A stretch of 64,000 bases of DNA from Topomyia yanbarensis (GCF_030247195.1 NC_080672.1:248543209-248607208), one strand, 5' to 3'; positions 10,182 to 21,841 are shown, numbered from the stretch's first letter. Program-made: numbers and translations. The notes: generated from the letters alone by a model not told the origin.

Positions 10182-13100
10182 TCACAAGTAGTTCAACTTT
10201 AGTATGTCTCTGAGTTTCAGTCGACCAAACATGGTTTCGTCTATATAAGGACGGCTGAAGACTCGAAATCGCAATTGCGCTACCGCTGGACAGTTGCATA
10301 TCAGATGATATGAGGTTCCGTAGTCGGATTCACAAAGATCACATGAAAAAGACTCAGCGCGCTGAATAGTTGCCATGTGATAATTGAGTTTGCAGTGGCC
10401 GGTTAAAGCCCTGGTCAGCATGCCGCAGTGGAGCTTCGAAAAATGTAAGAGATTTTTCGAAACCACTGGGCATGGTTGTTCTAGAAACGCCTTTGTTTGG
10501 CGACACGTTTGTAGATTTCTCCAATAATTGCGGTGCTCGGACGAAGCCCAGGACCGTATTTTTTCCCGTATCCAACTTGTCGAAATTGGCAGCGCGGGCT
10601 CAGGACCAACGAAGTCAATCGCTGAACCTGCCCTGGCCAATTCGTCAGCCCATTCATTTCTAGTAATACCGCAATGTCCGGGCACCCAGACAAGGTAGAT
10701 AGTGTTGACAATGCTTAGTTCTTCGATTTGGGTTCGACACGCGATCTTTAGCTTGGACCGGGATTTGTCTGAGCTAAGGGCCTTGATTGCAGCCTGACTA
10801 TCGGAGCAGAAGTTTATAACTCTGCCGGACAAACGCAGTTGAAGGGCCGATTGCACCCCGCACATAATCGCAAAGATTTCTGCTCGGAATACAGTACAGT
10901 ATCTACCTAGTGAGTGAGATTGTTCCAATCTCATTTCACGACAGTAGACACCAGCACCAGCACGTCACTCCACCAGAGAACCGTCAATGTAACAGACTAC
11001 TTGCGTTTGTTGTTGTCTTTCCATAAAGCCAGACAACCACTCCTCTCGAGAGGGAATCTTCACATGGAATGTCCTGTAAGGAAAACTACAAGTGAGTGTA
11101 ATATCGCTGGGAGCAAGAATATCTTCACCCCATGTAACCATTTGTGACCACAATCGTGTATGACTAGTAGCAAGATCAACATGATTACTGTTCCAAAGCC
11201 CAGTAACCTGCAGTCTGTATGCACATGATAGTGCTTCTTGTTTTAAGTGTATGTGTAATGGTTTGATATTTAAAAGTGCCTCAAGAGCAGCAGTCGGAGT
11301 CGTGGTGAAAGCACCAGTCAACGCCATGAGCACCATTCTTTGCAGATGGTTTAGCTTTGACTGGACTGTCACCACCTCTCCCCTCTGCCACCACACAAGG
11401 CATCCGTATGACAGTATTGGACGTACAATTGGTATTTAGGTTTGAGACCCCAGGTCTTTCCAAAAGTTCGTCTGCACTGCCCGAAAGCCATGCACGCTTT
11501 CTTGACTCTGAACTCAATGTGAGCAGACCAATTCAGTTTGGAATCCAATATGACTCCAACGTATTTGACTTGATCTGCACACAGTAGCTCAGAATCAAAG
11601 AACTGCAAGGGACGAACCCCGGTTGTTATTCGCTTCTTCGTGAAAAGAACCATTGAAGTTTTGCTTGGGTTAACTGATAGTTTAACTTGTCGACACCACT
11701 GTTCGACGGCTCTTAATGCCTGTTGCATTAAGTCAAAGATTGTTCCGATGCAAAATCCAGTAATTAGTATTTAGTAATCGTCAGCAAACCCGTAGGTTGG
11801 AAATCCAAGCTCATTGAGTTTCATCAACAAGCCGTCAGCTACTAAGTTCCATAACAAAGGTGACAGAACGCCGCCCTGAGGAGAACCGCAAATACTCAAC
11901 TTCCGTATCTCAGTTTGTCGCAGTGACGAGCAAAGTATGCGGTTACTAAGCATTGCGTTTATCCAACCTGAGATACATGCAGGTATCCTATGACCGCGCA
12001 TCGCTTCCAAAATAGACTGGAAGGACACATTGTCAAAAGCACCCTCAATATTTAGGAATACACCCAAGCTAGATTGCTTGAGCGAGAAGGCTTTCTCAAT
12101 GTTGTAAACAACATCGTGAAGCAGAGTGATCGTGGATTTCCCACACTGATATGTATGTTGCATTTTGTGCAGTGGATATTCAACTAAACTAACGTTCCTG
12201 ATGTGATGATCGATTATCCGTTCCAAAGCTTTCAGAAGAAAATAACTTAAGCTGATAGGCCTAAAACTCTTGGCTTCTTCATAGCTTGAGCGCCCCCCTT
12301 TGGGAATAAATCTAACAGTTATTTCTCGCCATGCTTTCGGGATATACCCGGTAGCAAGACTGGAAAGCAAAATCTTTTTCAAGACATGTTTAAGAATATC
12401 AAATCCCTTTTGCAGTAGCACGGGAAGTATTCCATCTTTTCCGGGTGATTTGTATGGAGCAAAGCTGTCAACTGCCCACTTGACCGATTCAGTGGAGACC
12501 AATGTGCATGCTAACGCCCACGAGTCCGAATCACCAGAATGAGATCTGTGAACATTGTTCAACTCCGGATCGATACAACCTGGAAAGTGTGTGTCGAAGA
12601 GACAATTAAGAACATCTTTTTCGTCCGTCACATAAACACCATCTCTGGTTTTTAAGGAGTTCATCTGAAAATCATTCGATTTGGAGAGAATTTTATTTAA
12701 TCTGCTAGCCTCGTTCAGACTAGAGACATTAGTGCATAGGCTTTGCCAGCCAGCCCGTTCTGCAGATCTAAGACATTTCTTATATGCACTACGAGCTGAC
12801 CTGAAAGCCCTGGAGTCATCACGCTGACGCCGGTTCCAAGCTCTTCTCATAACTTTTTTCATTCTTTCAAGCTCAGCCCTCCACCAAGGGGTTCCCCTAG
12901 TCGATTTAACAGTACGAAGTGGACAAGCTTCTTCGTAGGATGCTAATATGAATGAGTTTGTCGTATCCACGACGTCATCTAAGTCGTCTAGTTGACTAAT
13001 TGTTGGAAAATATCCATGAAATTTAGTCGCCAAGTTTTCCAAAAAGAGGTCCCAGTTTGTAGATTTAGGATTACGATATGTCACCACATTGAAGGTGACA

Positions 13101-13792
13101 TCAAAATGATCGAAAAATATATATTTATAATCGGATAGAGACGGTTCAGTTTCATTTGGAACCTGCCAATTTCCCAGTTCATGCAAAATTCTATCAGAGC
13201 AAAGTGTTATGTCTAACACCTCCTCCCTCCCAGACCTCGCAAAAGTTGGTCGGTTTCCCACATTCAGAATATGGAGATTTGTACTACTTATGTACTCCAT
13301 CAGTTCAGAGCCTCTCAGATTGATGTCCGAGCTGCCCCAAATGATGTGATGAGCATTCGCATCACTGCCGATAATGAGCGGAAGCCCATTTCTGCTACAA
13401 TATGATACAACGCTTTTGAAATCATCAGAAGGAGATGATTCGTTATGCGGTAGGTATGCTGAACAATATATATATTTTTTGTCTACGTTTCCGACAGTCA
13501 GTGTAACTGTGACAACACAGATATCGCGAGTTGTGAGCTCCGATATGAGACACGCGTCAATAGCCTTATTTGCAAGAATGCAAGCACGAGGCATTTCACG
13601 TAGGTTAGTCATGCCTATCTTGTTGTAAGCAATGAAGGCAGTGTTAAGTAACTTTCTAAAATAGAAGTTTCCTTTATGGAAATACGGTTCTTGAACCAAT
13701 GCTATGGAAGCTTTACCTTCCTGCATGAGTCGTGATAAATTCATAGTTGCTGTACGTTTATGTTGGAGATTGATTTGTGCTATTCTAACCAT
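10182..13792 (-). pseudogene. LOA ORF2: endonuclease, RT, RNase H
   Basis: Starts at the ATG at 13792 (MVRIAQINLQHKR). The endonuclease shows VQEPYF, IIGSDANAHH and a later FFDHFDV segment. RT motifs include FRPISLSYFLLKALERII, SLGVFLNIEGAFDNV, GSPQGGVLSPLLWN and the catalytic FADD at about 11776. A single in-frame TAA follows at 11773-11771, and the same frame then continues from 11770 to about 11400. A frameshift near 11400 leads to 11396-10965. One TGA just after DGSLVE (10967-10965) precedes the RNase H body (VFRAEIFAIMCGV, NFCSDSQAAIKAL, GHCGITRNEWADELA), which ends at 10182. Repair of three lesions would give roughly 1200 residues, so this is a recent pseudogene, not a working enzyme. 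Confidence 0.88.
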
Positions 13793-13869
13793 TGTTGATT
13801 AGAGAACTGTACATTTCATCTCCAACACAAATTGCACAACAACTAGAGGACACCAAGCGAGTTGGGATG

Positions 13870-14037
13870 TTAACGCATATAGCGACCCATATCAGGTTTA
13901 AATGGGACATGATCATTTAATTCCCACGATTTGCGAAGAAAATAATGGTCCACTGTGTCAGAGATTCGCATAACACAGTAAGGGCAAAACCCAAAATGCT
14001 CCGTGCACGACTGGCATATTTTAGACCCTCCAGTCAT
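13870..14037 (-). CDS. Possible 55-aa leader ORF with two CxxC pairs
   Basis: A short frame in the LOA leader, about 80 bp upstream of the ORF2 start. It begins ATG ACT GGA and contains CQSC and CPYC separated by nine residues, resembling a small zinc-binding turn, then ends MGRYMR. I know of no described LOA ORF1 of this size. It may be a regulatory upstream ORF, a remnant of ORF1, or chance. Confidence 0.25.
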   Translation of the reverse strand: MTGGSKICQSCTEHFGFCPYCVMRISDTVDHYFLRKSWELNDHVPFKPDMGRYMR

Positions 14038-14612
14038 TAAGTCCTCGGGAAGGAACTACACCTTGACTTAGGGTCTCCTACTTTCAGTCGCCTCCTACGA
14101 CATGGGAGCAGGACTCCAGCGGCTCAATTCTAGGCCGGATACCACACGGCCTCTGGGCAGGTTAATCTGTACACATCGAAATTTGATAATCGAAACTCAA
14201 CAAAACTTCACCGAACTACCATCAGCCGAGAGTCTCAGCAAACCCCCAGCCAACAAAATTTCGGCAAAATTAAGTGGATCATCGGTGAAAAAAACCGGTG
14301 TGTAGAGTGAACGTTCCGCTACGTAATGCAGCATACTGGGGAGTTCGCCCAACTCTTCCCAGGCTCCGTTCGCCATTGAGAATGTTTTAAACCCCCTCAA
14401 CAATTTTACCCATAGCACGGGTCGCATGACACTATGGAATTGGGGTTCCCTGTTTGGTAGATTTTTACCACTGAAACAGGTAGTCTGTAGTGTAATTCTT
14501 AGCCGGTTGAAGCAACCACTACCGACACTACACGGCTTATCTAGGCTGTTCGGTGAAAGAAGCTGACATTGAAGAACAGCTTCCATATTTAGATGGGCGA
14601 ACAGCCGCAATA
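14038..14612 (-). other. LOA LINE 5' leader
   Basis: The first 575 bp of the element on its sense strand. An open frame of 137 codons (14610-14197) begins at the extreme 5' end but shows no gag motif, knuckle or endonuclease signature. I treat it as leader and promoter sequence, not as a gene. Confidence 0.4.
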
Positions 14613-14782
14613 ATTACGACGTTATTATAAGACTTTGCACTGATTTTTCAGTAGGGGACCCAGGGCTATTAAGACAGTTGGGGTAATTCGGACCCCCTTG
14701 ATTTCTCAGGAAGTCGCAATGCTTTCTGACTGTCGTACATATTCATGGAACCGCTATTCTAAAACATTAATTTTGAGAGCTG
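14613..14782. repeat. 170-bp direct repeat, right copy
   Basis: The partner of 9818-9987. It starts ATTACGACGTTATTATAAGA and ends TTTTGAGAGCTG. To the left is the LOA 5' end; to the right begins unrelated DNA (AATTTAACAC). The pre-insertion sequence would have contained this block once. Confidence 0.85.
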
Positions 14783-14938
14783 AATTTAACACTTTGTTTT
14801 TTTTTTGTAGAAAGGAGATACATGTTTTTGCCATCCTCAAAACAAAAATCATTATAATGGTAAAACCATGATTAATGCAACAGATAAATGTGAAAAAAAT
14901 AAAAGGTAAGTGTTTTGGAAACCTTGAGACTTCTATTT

Positions 14939-15185
14939 GGTCGGTGTTAAGTCAGACCGGACTAAGTGATAAAATATTGATTTCGAGAAAAACGGATTTA
15001 AAGTTTGAATCGTAGCATCCTCTACGTTATAATTGAAAATTATTTTTTGCAATAATTTTTGTTTATGGTTACATATTCCAAATATGGCAAAAGTCGAATG
15101 TAGCTGAAGAAATTCTTTATCCGGTGTTATCGTTATCTCATTTTTGATGTTTTGCGACTTAGTCCTGTCTGACTTAACACCGACC
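14939..15185. mobile_element. 247-bp MITE with 29-bp TIRs
   Basis: Terminal inverted repeats 14939-14967 and 15157-15185 differ at one position. The outer bases read GGTCGGTGTTAAGTCAGAC. ATTT flanks both ends, consistent with a 4-bp target duplication. There is no coding capacity. The superfamily is uncertain. Confidence 0.8.
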
Positions 15186-15375
15186 ATTTAATGGAATGAT
15201 TTTTGTTTGGGTAAACACACAGATACTTTCAAGTAGCTCACTTCTTTTGTGCGAAATGAGCGTACGGGGCTATACGGACCCCCTATTCCACCAGCCACAG
15301 TTCAGTAACTTGCGGCTGCTCATATAATCGCACATGCCACAGCAAAGAAAATACATGATGCGCCAATCGACAGCT

Positions 15376-15865
15376 CGTCGCTGTTGTGCTATCATATGAC
15401 AAACGCCATTTTGGGGTGAACTGAGTTAGATATGCCATGTTACTAAATTTTAAAATCTCCATAAAGTCGCGTTTTCAGAATTTTGAAATTCTGCTGGGTT
15501 ACTGAGATATAGCGAAACACGATTATGACAAGCGCCAATTTCTCGAGTGATCGAGTTGTGCTATCATATGACAAAGAAAAAAGAGACAACATTCTTAGTT
15601 TGTTGGCTTGCTATAAGCCGAAAAGCTTATAGCAAGCCAACAGATGTCTCTGATGACATAGGTAATTCCTATGCAGATCAACCATAAGCATTAGCTAGGT
15701 TCTTGTCTCGGGAGCAAAACTTTTCCTACCATAGTTTTTTTCTGGGAATGGTTGGATTATATATTCAAGATTATTGAACAAATTTCCTTTTGAGATTTCC
15801 ACTTGTTTTGGAAAGTATACCGAAATGTAGTGATGGATTATGCAAGAAGAATATTTGTTTCGTCT
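15376..15865. mobile_element. Partial TIR element, related to 45511-46515
   Basis: Starts CGTCGCTGTTGTGCTAT and matches, in reverse complement, the right-hand 490 bp of the complete element at 45511-46515. The match ends at TTTGTTTCGTCT (about 15865), where this copy runs on into LINE endonuclease sequence. It includes a strong hairpin at 15601-15640. The other terminus is missing. Confidence 0.7.
15601..15640. repeat. 17-bp perfect hairpin with 6-nt loop
   Basis: GTTGGCTTGCTATAAGC, a CGAAAA loop, and the exact reverse complement. The same hairpin with one stem mismatch is found near 46252-46291. It is an internal structure of the TIR element family. Confidence 0.85.
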
Positions 15866-16731
15866 CCATCAACAATTGAATTGGTTTTGACAGATCAAAG
15901 TCACCTTTGTAGCGAACTGATTACACCTGCTGACTTTGATTCTGATCATCTTCCAGTAACTTTCTCAAGAAGCTGTTTCCAATCCCATTAGCTCAGTGTT
16001 CAATTATCACAAAGCGAATTGGGAAAGGTACAAAACTTATATTGAGAATAATTTTAATCATGACCTTGATTTACAAAATAAAGTTGACATTGATACGGCA
16101 TTACAAAATTTAAGCAATTCTATGATTGATGCTAGAAATTTATCAGTACCAACAACACAGAAAAAATATAATACTCCTATTATTGACGACGATCTTCAAC
16201 TTCTGATTCGTTTGAAGAATGTTCGTAGACGTCAATATCAACGTTCTCGTGATCCTGCTATGAAATGTATCTATTAGAATCTACAAAAAGAAATTAAGCA
16301 TAGATTCACACTCTTAAGAAATGAAAATTTCGCGAAAGAGGTTGAACAAATCAAGTCAAATTCTAAACCTTTTTGGAGACTTTCCAAGGTTCTTAAGAAA
16401 CCTTAAGCTGGTGACTGGGAAGGTGACCACCTACTTCTTACAAACGAAGAAAAAGCTCAAAAACTTGCTCAGCAGTTTGAAATCGTCCATAATTTTAATT
16501 TCAACGTTGTCAGTCCTATTGAAAGCGAAGTCTTACAAAAATATGAAAACGTTTCAAATCAAGTATTGTCTCTAGACGATATTGTTGAAACAAACTATGA
16601 TGAGATCAAATCCATCATGAAAAAGTTAAAAAATATGAAAGCTCCAGGTTATGATGGGATTTTTAACATTCTTCTTAAAAACCTTCCCGAAATCACCATG
16701 AGATACTTGGTCATTGGTATTCAAAATAATG
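15800..16731 (+). pseudogene. Jockey-type LINE ORF2 fragment
   Basis: Readable pieces in order: the end of an endonuclease (SSPSTIELVLTDQ, then FDSDHLPVTF around 15945), the linker (15996-16277, ending with the basic stretch RRRQYQRSRDP), and the entry to reverse transcriptase (about 16290-16731, with SNSKPFWRLSKVLKKP, then MKAPGYDGIFNILLKNLPE). Stops interrupt it at about 15991, 16277 and 16404. It is cut off before the RT palm by the repeat arm starting at 16732, so it lacks the catalytic centre. The fused upstream part (15640-15865) is shared with the TIR element at 45511-46515. Confidence 0.75.
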
Positions 16732-17265
16732 GAATTCGTTGGGAAATGGGTGTGATATTAGCTTAGGAACATGGCGGGTTCCCCGGGGGCGTCATGAACC
16801 GTCATAGGTGGCCAATGTGGTCAAAGCTGCTTTGATTGATCATTAGTGATCCAGACCCGCAAACTAGAGTAATGTTACATCAATTTTAATATGTTTTACA
16901 TCATTTGAACATCATGGTGGTACCAGTTTATATGGGAATTTGCTGTGTGACCGCACTCTTCAACCCGTAACTCCGGAACCGGGGTCGGATCAACTAAAAA
17001 TTCAATAGCAGCTTATGGGAGCGTTATACCTTTCAGATGAAACTAAGTTTGCGAAAATCGGTTCAGCCATCTCTGAGAAAATTGTGTGAGTTTAAATGAC
17101 ACACACATACACACACACACATACACACATACATACACACACAGACATTTGCCGATCTCGACGAACTGAATCGAATGGTGTATGACACTCGGCCCTCCGG
17201 GCCTCGGTAAAAAAGTCGATTTTTACAGTGATTGCATAGCCTTTCTTTATATGAGAAAGGCAAAA
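16732..17265 (-). repeat. Inverted arm of mosaic repeat family
   Basis: Nearly exact reverse complement of 18583-19124, the first unit of copy A. It includes the (AC)n/(ATAC) tract at about 17100-17145, the GGCCCTCCGGGCC hairpin and the terminal GAGAAAGGCAAAA head. Together the two arms form a foldback of about 535 bp stems around 1.3 kb. The outer end, GAATTCGTTGGG, directly cuts the Jockey-type LINE. Confidence 0.85.
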
Positions 17266-18582
17266 CATGTTATTGATCAAGCTTATCTATGAATCTTTTC
17301 CTATCATTTAATTCTTAATATAATGCAACCATAACATTACCCTGACAAATACCTATCAATTTATCGCTTATAATTTCCGTATTGGTAACCATTTGCGTGC
17401 TTTTGAATGTATACGCACAGCGTTTTGAAATTGGTTTGGGAAAAACAATCAATACTTAGAAAAAATCGACCCATTAGTTTTTAATTTTAAACCATGTCAT
17501 TTCAAATTCTAAAACGAGTGATTTGTTTATAATTAAGTAAGAAGCGTTTAGTTGGAAACATGATTGGTTTAGTAATTACTTATGGTGAAATTGTGTGAAA
17601 AGCTTTGATACACGCTAAGATGATTGAGCTAGTATAGATGAAAGAATTCGTCTCATAGATAATTTCAAGGTAATAAATCTAAGAAATGTTTTGAGTGCTT
17701 TATTTTCGAATTATTACAAATTGGCATCGTCCTTTTGAAGAATGTGGTAAATGCCATGAAAATGTAAATATAGAAAATTTTTATTAATTCTGTGAATATT
17801 TTTAGTTATGTGTTTTTAAAGTACGAAGCACGATCTAAAAATCTTTTACACTACAAATTTCGGAGGATTGCAAAATCTATGGTTTCAACATTCTTTAACC
17901 GCAATCGTAATTTTTTGACCTTACTTCATTTTTAAAGTATAACCTAATATGGTATAAGAGCCCTTATTCATTTTATTAGCCAGGATGTCACACTATTTCG
18001 GTTGTAACTCGGCTTGCAGTGATTGGATTGCACTTCCTACATAACAAAAAAAATGTAATGTAGCAAAACAAAATGTCGAATTCAACGCACCCTTAGCCAT
18101 CTTACCATTTGGCATAATACGTTGAATAGAGATAGCAGACACTGTTCTCACTAATGCATTCAAATGGATGGGATGAATATAGCAGCTAAGGTGAATTGTG
18201 GCACAAACAAATCCAAAAAGATTCTCCATGTTGCTCTAAATAAAAGCGCAATCTAATTATTTATTCATTTTTCTATTTTCTCATTTTCATCTGCTAACTA
18301 ATTAAATAGACCAAAAATCATAAATCCTCAAATGTTTATCAAAACCCATCCTGTTCGGCTTGAACCAAAGACCTTATTCATAATTTTCTTTATTTCTCAT
18401 GAAAAACGAATTGTGGGCCCAGCACTTTCTCTAGCGAAGCATTTCCAAAGCTTATTTTTACAAATAGTTTAATTTTTGCATATATAATAATGATAATTTT
18501 CATACGTAGCTCAAAATTACATTCTAGAAATTTATTTGGCAAGTTATGTAAGAACTTTTTGGTTGTTTTATGCAAATAATCA
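17266..18582. other. AT-rich spacer between inverted arms
   Basis: 1.3 kb of AT-rich DNA without a recognised coding motif. The 78- and 75-codon frames on the minus strand look random. It is the loop of the large foldback. I see no terminal repeats of its own. Confidence 0.4.
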
Positions 18583-21500
18583 TTTTTGCCTTTCTCATAT
18601 AAAGAAAGGCTATGCAATCACTGTAAAAATCGACTTTTTAACCGAGGCCCGGAGGGCCGAGTGTCATACACCATTCGATTCAGTTCGTCGAGATCGGCAA
18701 ATGTCTGTGTGTGTGTATGTATGTGTGTGTGTATGTGTGTGTATGTGTGTGTGTGTCATTTAAACTCACACAATTTTCTCAGAGATGGCTGAACCGATTT
18801 TCGCAAACTTAGTTTCATCTGAAAGGTATAACGCTCCCATAAGCTGCTATTGAATTTTTAGTTGATCCGACTTCCGGTTCCGGAGTTACGGGTTGAAGAG
18901 TGCGGTCACACAGCAAATTCCCATATAAACTGGTACCACCATGATGTTCAAATGATGTAAAACATATTAAAATTGATGTAACATTACTCTAGTTTGCGCG
19001 TCTGGATCACTAATGATCAATCAAAGCAGCTTTGACCACATTGGCCACCTATGACGGTTCATGACGCCCCCGGGGAACCCGCCAAGTTCCTAAGCTAATA
19101 TCACACCCATTCCCCAACGAATTCTCTACCGATTTTTACAAACTTGATTTCAAATGAAAGATACAGTAATGCCATTGACTGCTGCTGAATTTCATTCTGT
19201 TCTGACTCTTGCTTCCGGAGTTACAGGTGTGTTAGTAAGGATACACTGGAATTTCCCATATAAATCGGTACAATCGTAATACCTCAGAGGCTAAAAACTA
19301 TTGAAATGGTCACCAAATTACTTCTAATCGCAGATTTAGATCACTGATTGCCAATCAAACATTCTTTGAATATATTGTCCACTATCGACGATTCCGGAAG
19401 TCCGGAATTCCGGGCATATTCCACAATTAAAGTCACATCGGTTCTTCGGTGATGACTGAACCGATTTTCTCAAACCAAGTCTCAAATGGAAGGCAAAATA
19501 TGCAGTTGAGTATTACGTAGCCGCCCCTCCTACCCCCGCCTTGCCCTTACACCTCCCTCCTTCATCACTCCCCTCCCCTTGGACCACCCTCACGCCCGCA
19601 TTTCCTTCATCCACCCCGTATACCGAAATAAGATGAAGGATTTCTGACGCATCCTCCACTCTCACTCTACTAACCCCCCATTCCCTCCACTTTCAAACCC
19701 ATTCCACCAACATTTCAAAATATAATTACATGAAGATAACATTGAACTCATGCTGATTAAGGTAATTAAATACTATTCTTTTGCCTTTCTCATATAGAAA
19801 GGTTATGCAATTGCTCCAAAAACCGACTTCCTAACCGAAGCCCGGAGGGCCGAGTCTCATATAACATTCGACTCAGTTCGCCGAGATCGCAAAATATCTG
19901 TGTGTATGTATGTGTGTTTGTATGTGCGTATGTATGTGTGCATGTATGTATGTATGTATGTATGTATGTATGTATGTATGTATGTATGTATGTATGTATG
20001 TATGTATGTATGTATGTGTGTGTATGTGCGGATTTGTTAACAAAATGTCCACATCGGTTTCTCGGAGATGGTTGAACCGATTTTTAGAAACTAAGATTCA
20101 AATGAAAGGTATACTATTCTCATAGGTTGCTATTGAATTTCATTTTCAACCGACATCTTGTTCCGGATTACGAGTTGAAGAGTATGGTTACAAAACAAAA
20201 TTTGTTGATTTGTCCACATCGGTTTCTCGGAATTTTCTGAACCGATTTTGACAAACTTGATTTTAAATGGAAGGTCCATCAGCTGCTGTTGAATTTTGTG
20301 TGGATCCGAGTTCTGGTTCCTGAATTACAGGGTGATACGTACGATCACGCAGCAAATCTTGATTCTAACGAATTCTGCGATGAATGTAAAAAGGTAAAAT
20401 TTTTGCCTTTCTCAATAGAAAGGTATTGCAATTGCTCTGAAAACCGACTTTTTAACGGAGGCCCGGAGGGCCGAGTGGCATATACCATTCGATTCAGTTC
20501 GTCGAGTTCGGCAAATGTCTGAGCGTGTGTATGTATGTGTGTATGCATGTATGTGTGTGTATGTGCGTCTGTGTGTGTGACCAAAAATGTCACTCATTTT
20601 TCTCAGAGCTGGCTGAACCGATTTTGACAAACTTAGTCTCAAATGAAAGATACAACGTTCCCATAGGCTGCTATTGAATTTCTGATGGATCCGACTTCCG
20701 GTTCCGGAATTACAGGGTGGTGAGCACGATCACGCAGAAAATGTCGATTTTAATAAATTCTGCAATGAATGTATAAAGGTGAAAATTTTTCCAAAATATG
20801 ACCACAACTGCTTCGATTTGTAGTATTAGGTCACTAACATCCATTCAATGTCTTTTTGGCCACATTGGCCACCATCATCGGTTCTGGAAGCCCCGGCGGA
20901 AGTATCCAAATTCAGAATAACAGTCACATCGGTTTCCCGGAGATGGCTAGACCGATTCAACCAAACTTAGTCTCAAATGAAAGGTGTTGCGCCTTCGTAA
21001 ATGGTTATTTAATTTCATCCCGATCTGACTTCCGGTTCCGGAGTTACAGGTTGTGGCGTGCGATCACATAGCAAATTGCGATTCAAATCGATACTCTGAT
21101 GAAAGCAAAAAAGGTAAAAATTTCGCTAAAATGTCTCTCAAACAACTTAAATTTGCTGTTCTAGGTCATCGACGGCCAACCAAACTTTCGTTGACTACAT
21201 TGACCACCATAAACGGTTCCGGAAGTGCCCGGGAAAAGCGGCCATCTTTCAAAATTGACGTACTCACATCAGTTTCCCGGAAATGGTTGGGCCGATTTTC
21301 ACAAACACTGTCCCAAATGATAGCTATAGTATCCCCACAGATGTCTCTAAAATTTCGTACGGATCGCTTGGATGCGTCCGGAAATATAGACTAATCCATC
21401 CGGTCACATATGAAATTCCCATATAAGCCGGAACTAAATTTTTTTTCAAATTTCAGAAATCAAATTCGTTTTTGATGCCAAACATCTTTAAAATGCATGA

Positions 21501-21841
21501 AACGTCGAGATTTTATGTTATCTCGAAAATTTTTTTTTTATGAAAATCGACTTTTTGGGACTGCCGATTTCGCACCTTTTTGCCTTTCTCATATAAAGAA
21601 AGGCTTTGCAATCACTGTAAAAATCGACTTTTTCAATTTAATATTAATGTAGCTGTTTTTTCTTTTACAAAATTTTAGAACTCGAATAGTGATTTTTTCT
21701 TGTATATTTGTCATGTCATGTATAATAATAAAATGTAATATATTCATTTGAAAGCTTTTAATGAATATAAACAACGCAAACATTCGCGTGTTCATGATTG
21801 AGAAAGGCACAATTGCACCGCTAGGTGGATTAAAATAGGTT
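18583..21841 (+). mobile_element. Mosaic hairpin-head repeat, copy A (3.26 kb)
   Basis: Non-coding mosaic element. Four heads occur at about 18583, 19781, 20401 and 21580: each begins TTTTGCCTTTCTC and can fold as GCCTTTCT...AGAAAGGC. In the first three a second hairpin (GGCCCGGAGGGCC) and a TG/TATG microsatellite follow. Between heads are diverged modules of about 335 bp, marked by AACCGATTTT, AAACTTAGTCTCAAATGAAAG and CCGACTTCCGGTTCCGGA. The element ends ACCGCTAGGTGGATTAAAATAGG and is bounded by T-runs on both sides. It is about 99.6 percent identical to 41313-44552 while the flanks differ, which argues for transposition of a defined unit. There is no ORF beyond microsatellite artefacts, so it is non-autonomous. 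The superfamily is unknown to me. Confidence 0.8.
19930..20020. repeat. (TATG)n microsatellite
   Basis: A long, nearly pure ATGT/TATG array inside copy A. It is longer than the matching array in copy B (about 42665-42726), so the locus length is unstable. Confidence 0.9.

Larger units (their letters stand above)
9988..14612 (-). mobile_element. LOA-clade LINE (Lian-like), near intact
   Basis: 4625 bp between the two 170-bp repeats. It encodes endonuclease, RT and a C-terminal RNase H in one long minus-strand frame and ends in a short tandem heptamer tail instead of poly(A). This domain set and tail fit the LOA clade. From memory, Lian of Aedes aegypti is a LOA element of about 4.6 kb with a single long ORF, and the length agrees, but a database alignment is needed for the family name. 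Only two stops and one frameshift break the frame, and the flanking duplications differ by 2.4 percent, so the insertion is fairly young. The 5' leader is about 820 bp. Confidence 0.85.

Noticed and set aside
14197..14610. 137-codon ORF as LOA ORF1
   Set aside because: No knuckle or known ORF1 feature; could be an open leader by chance.
19910..20125. ORFs encoding long MYVCMYVC repeats
   Set aside because: They are translations of the TATG/TG microsatellite and not genes.
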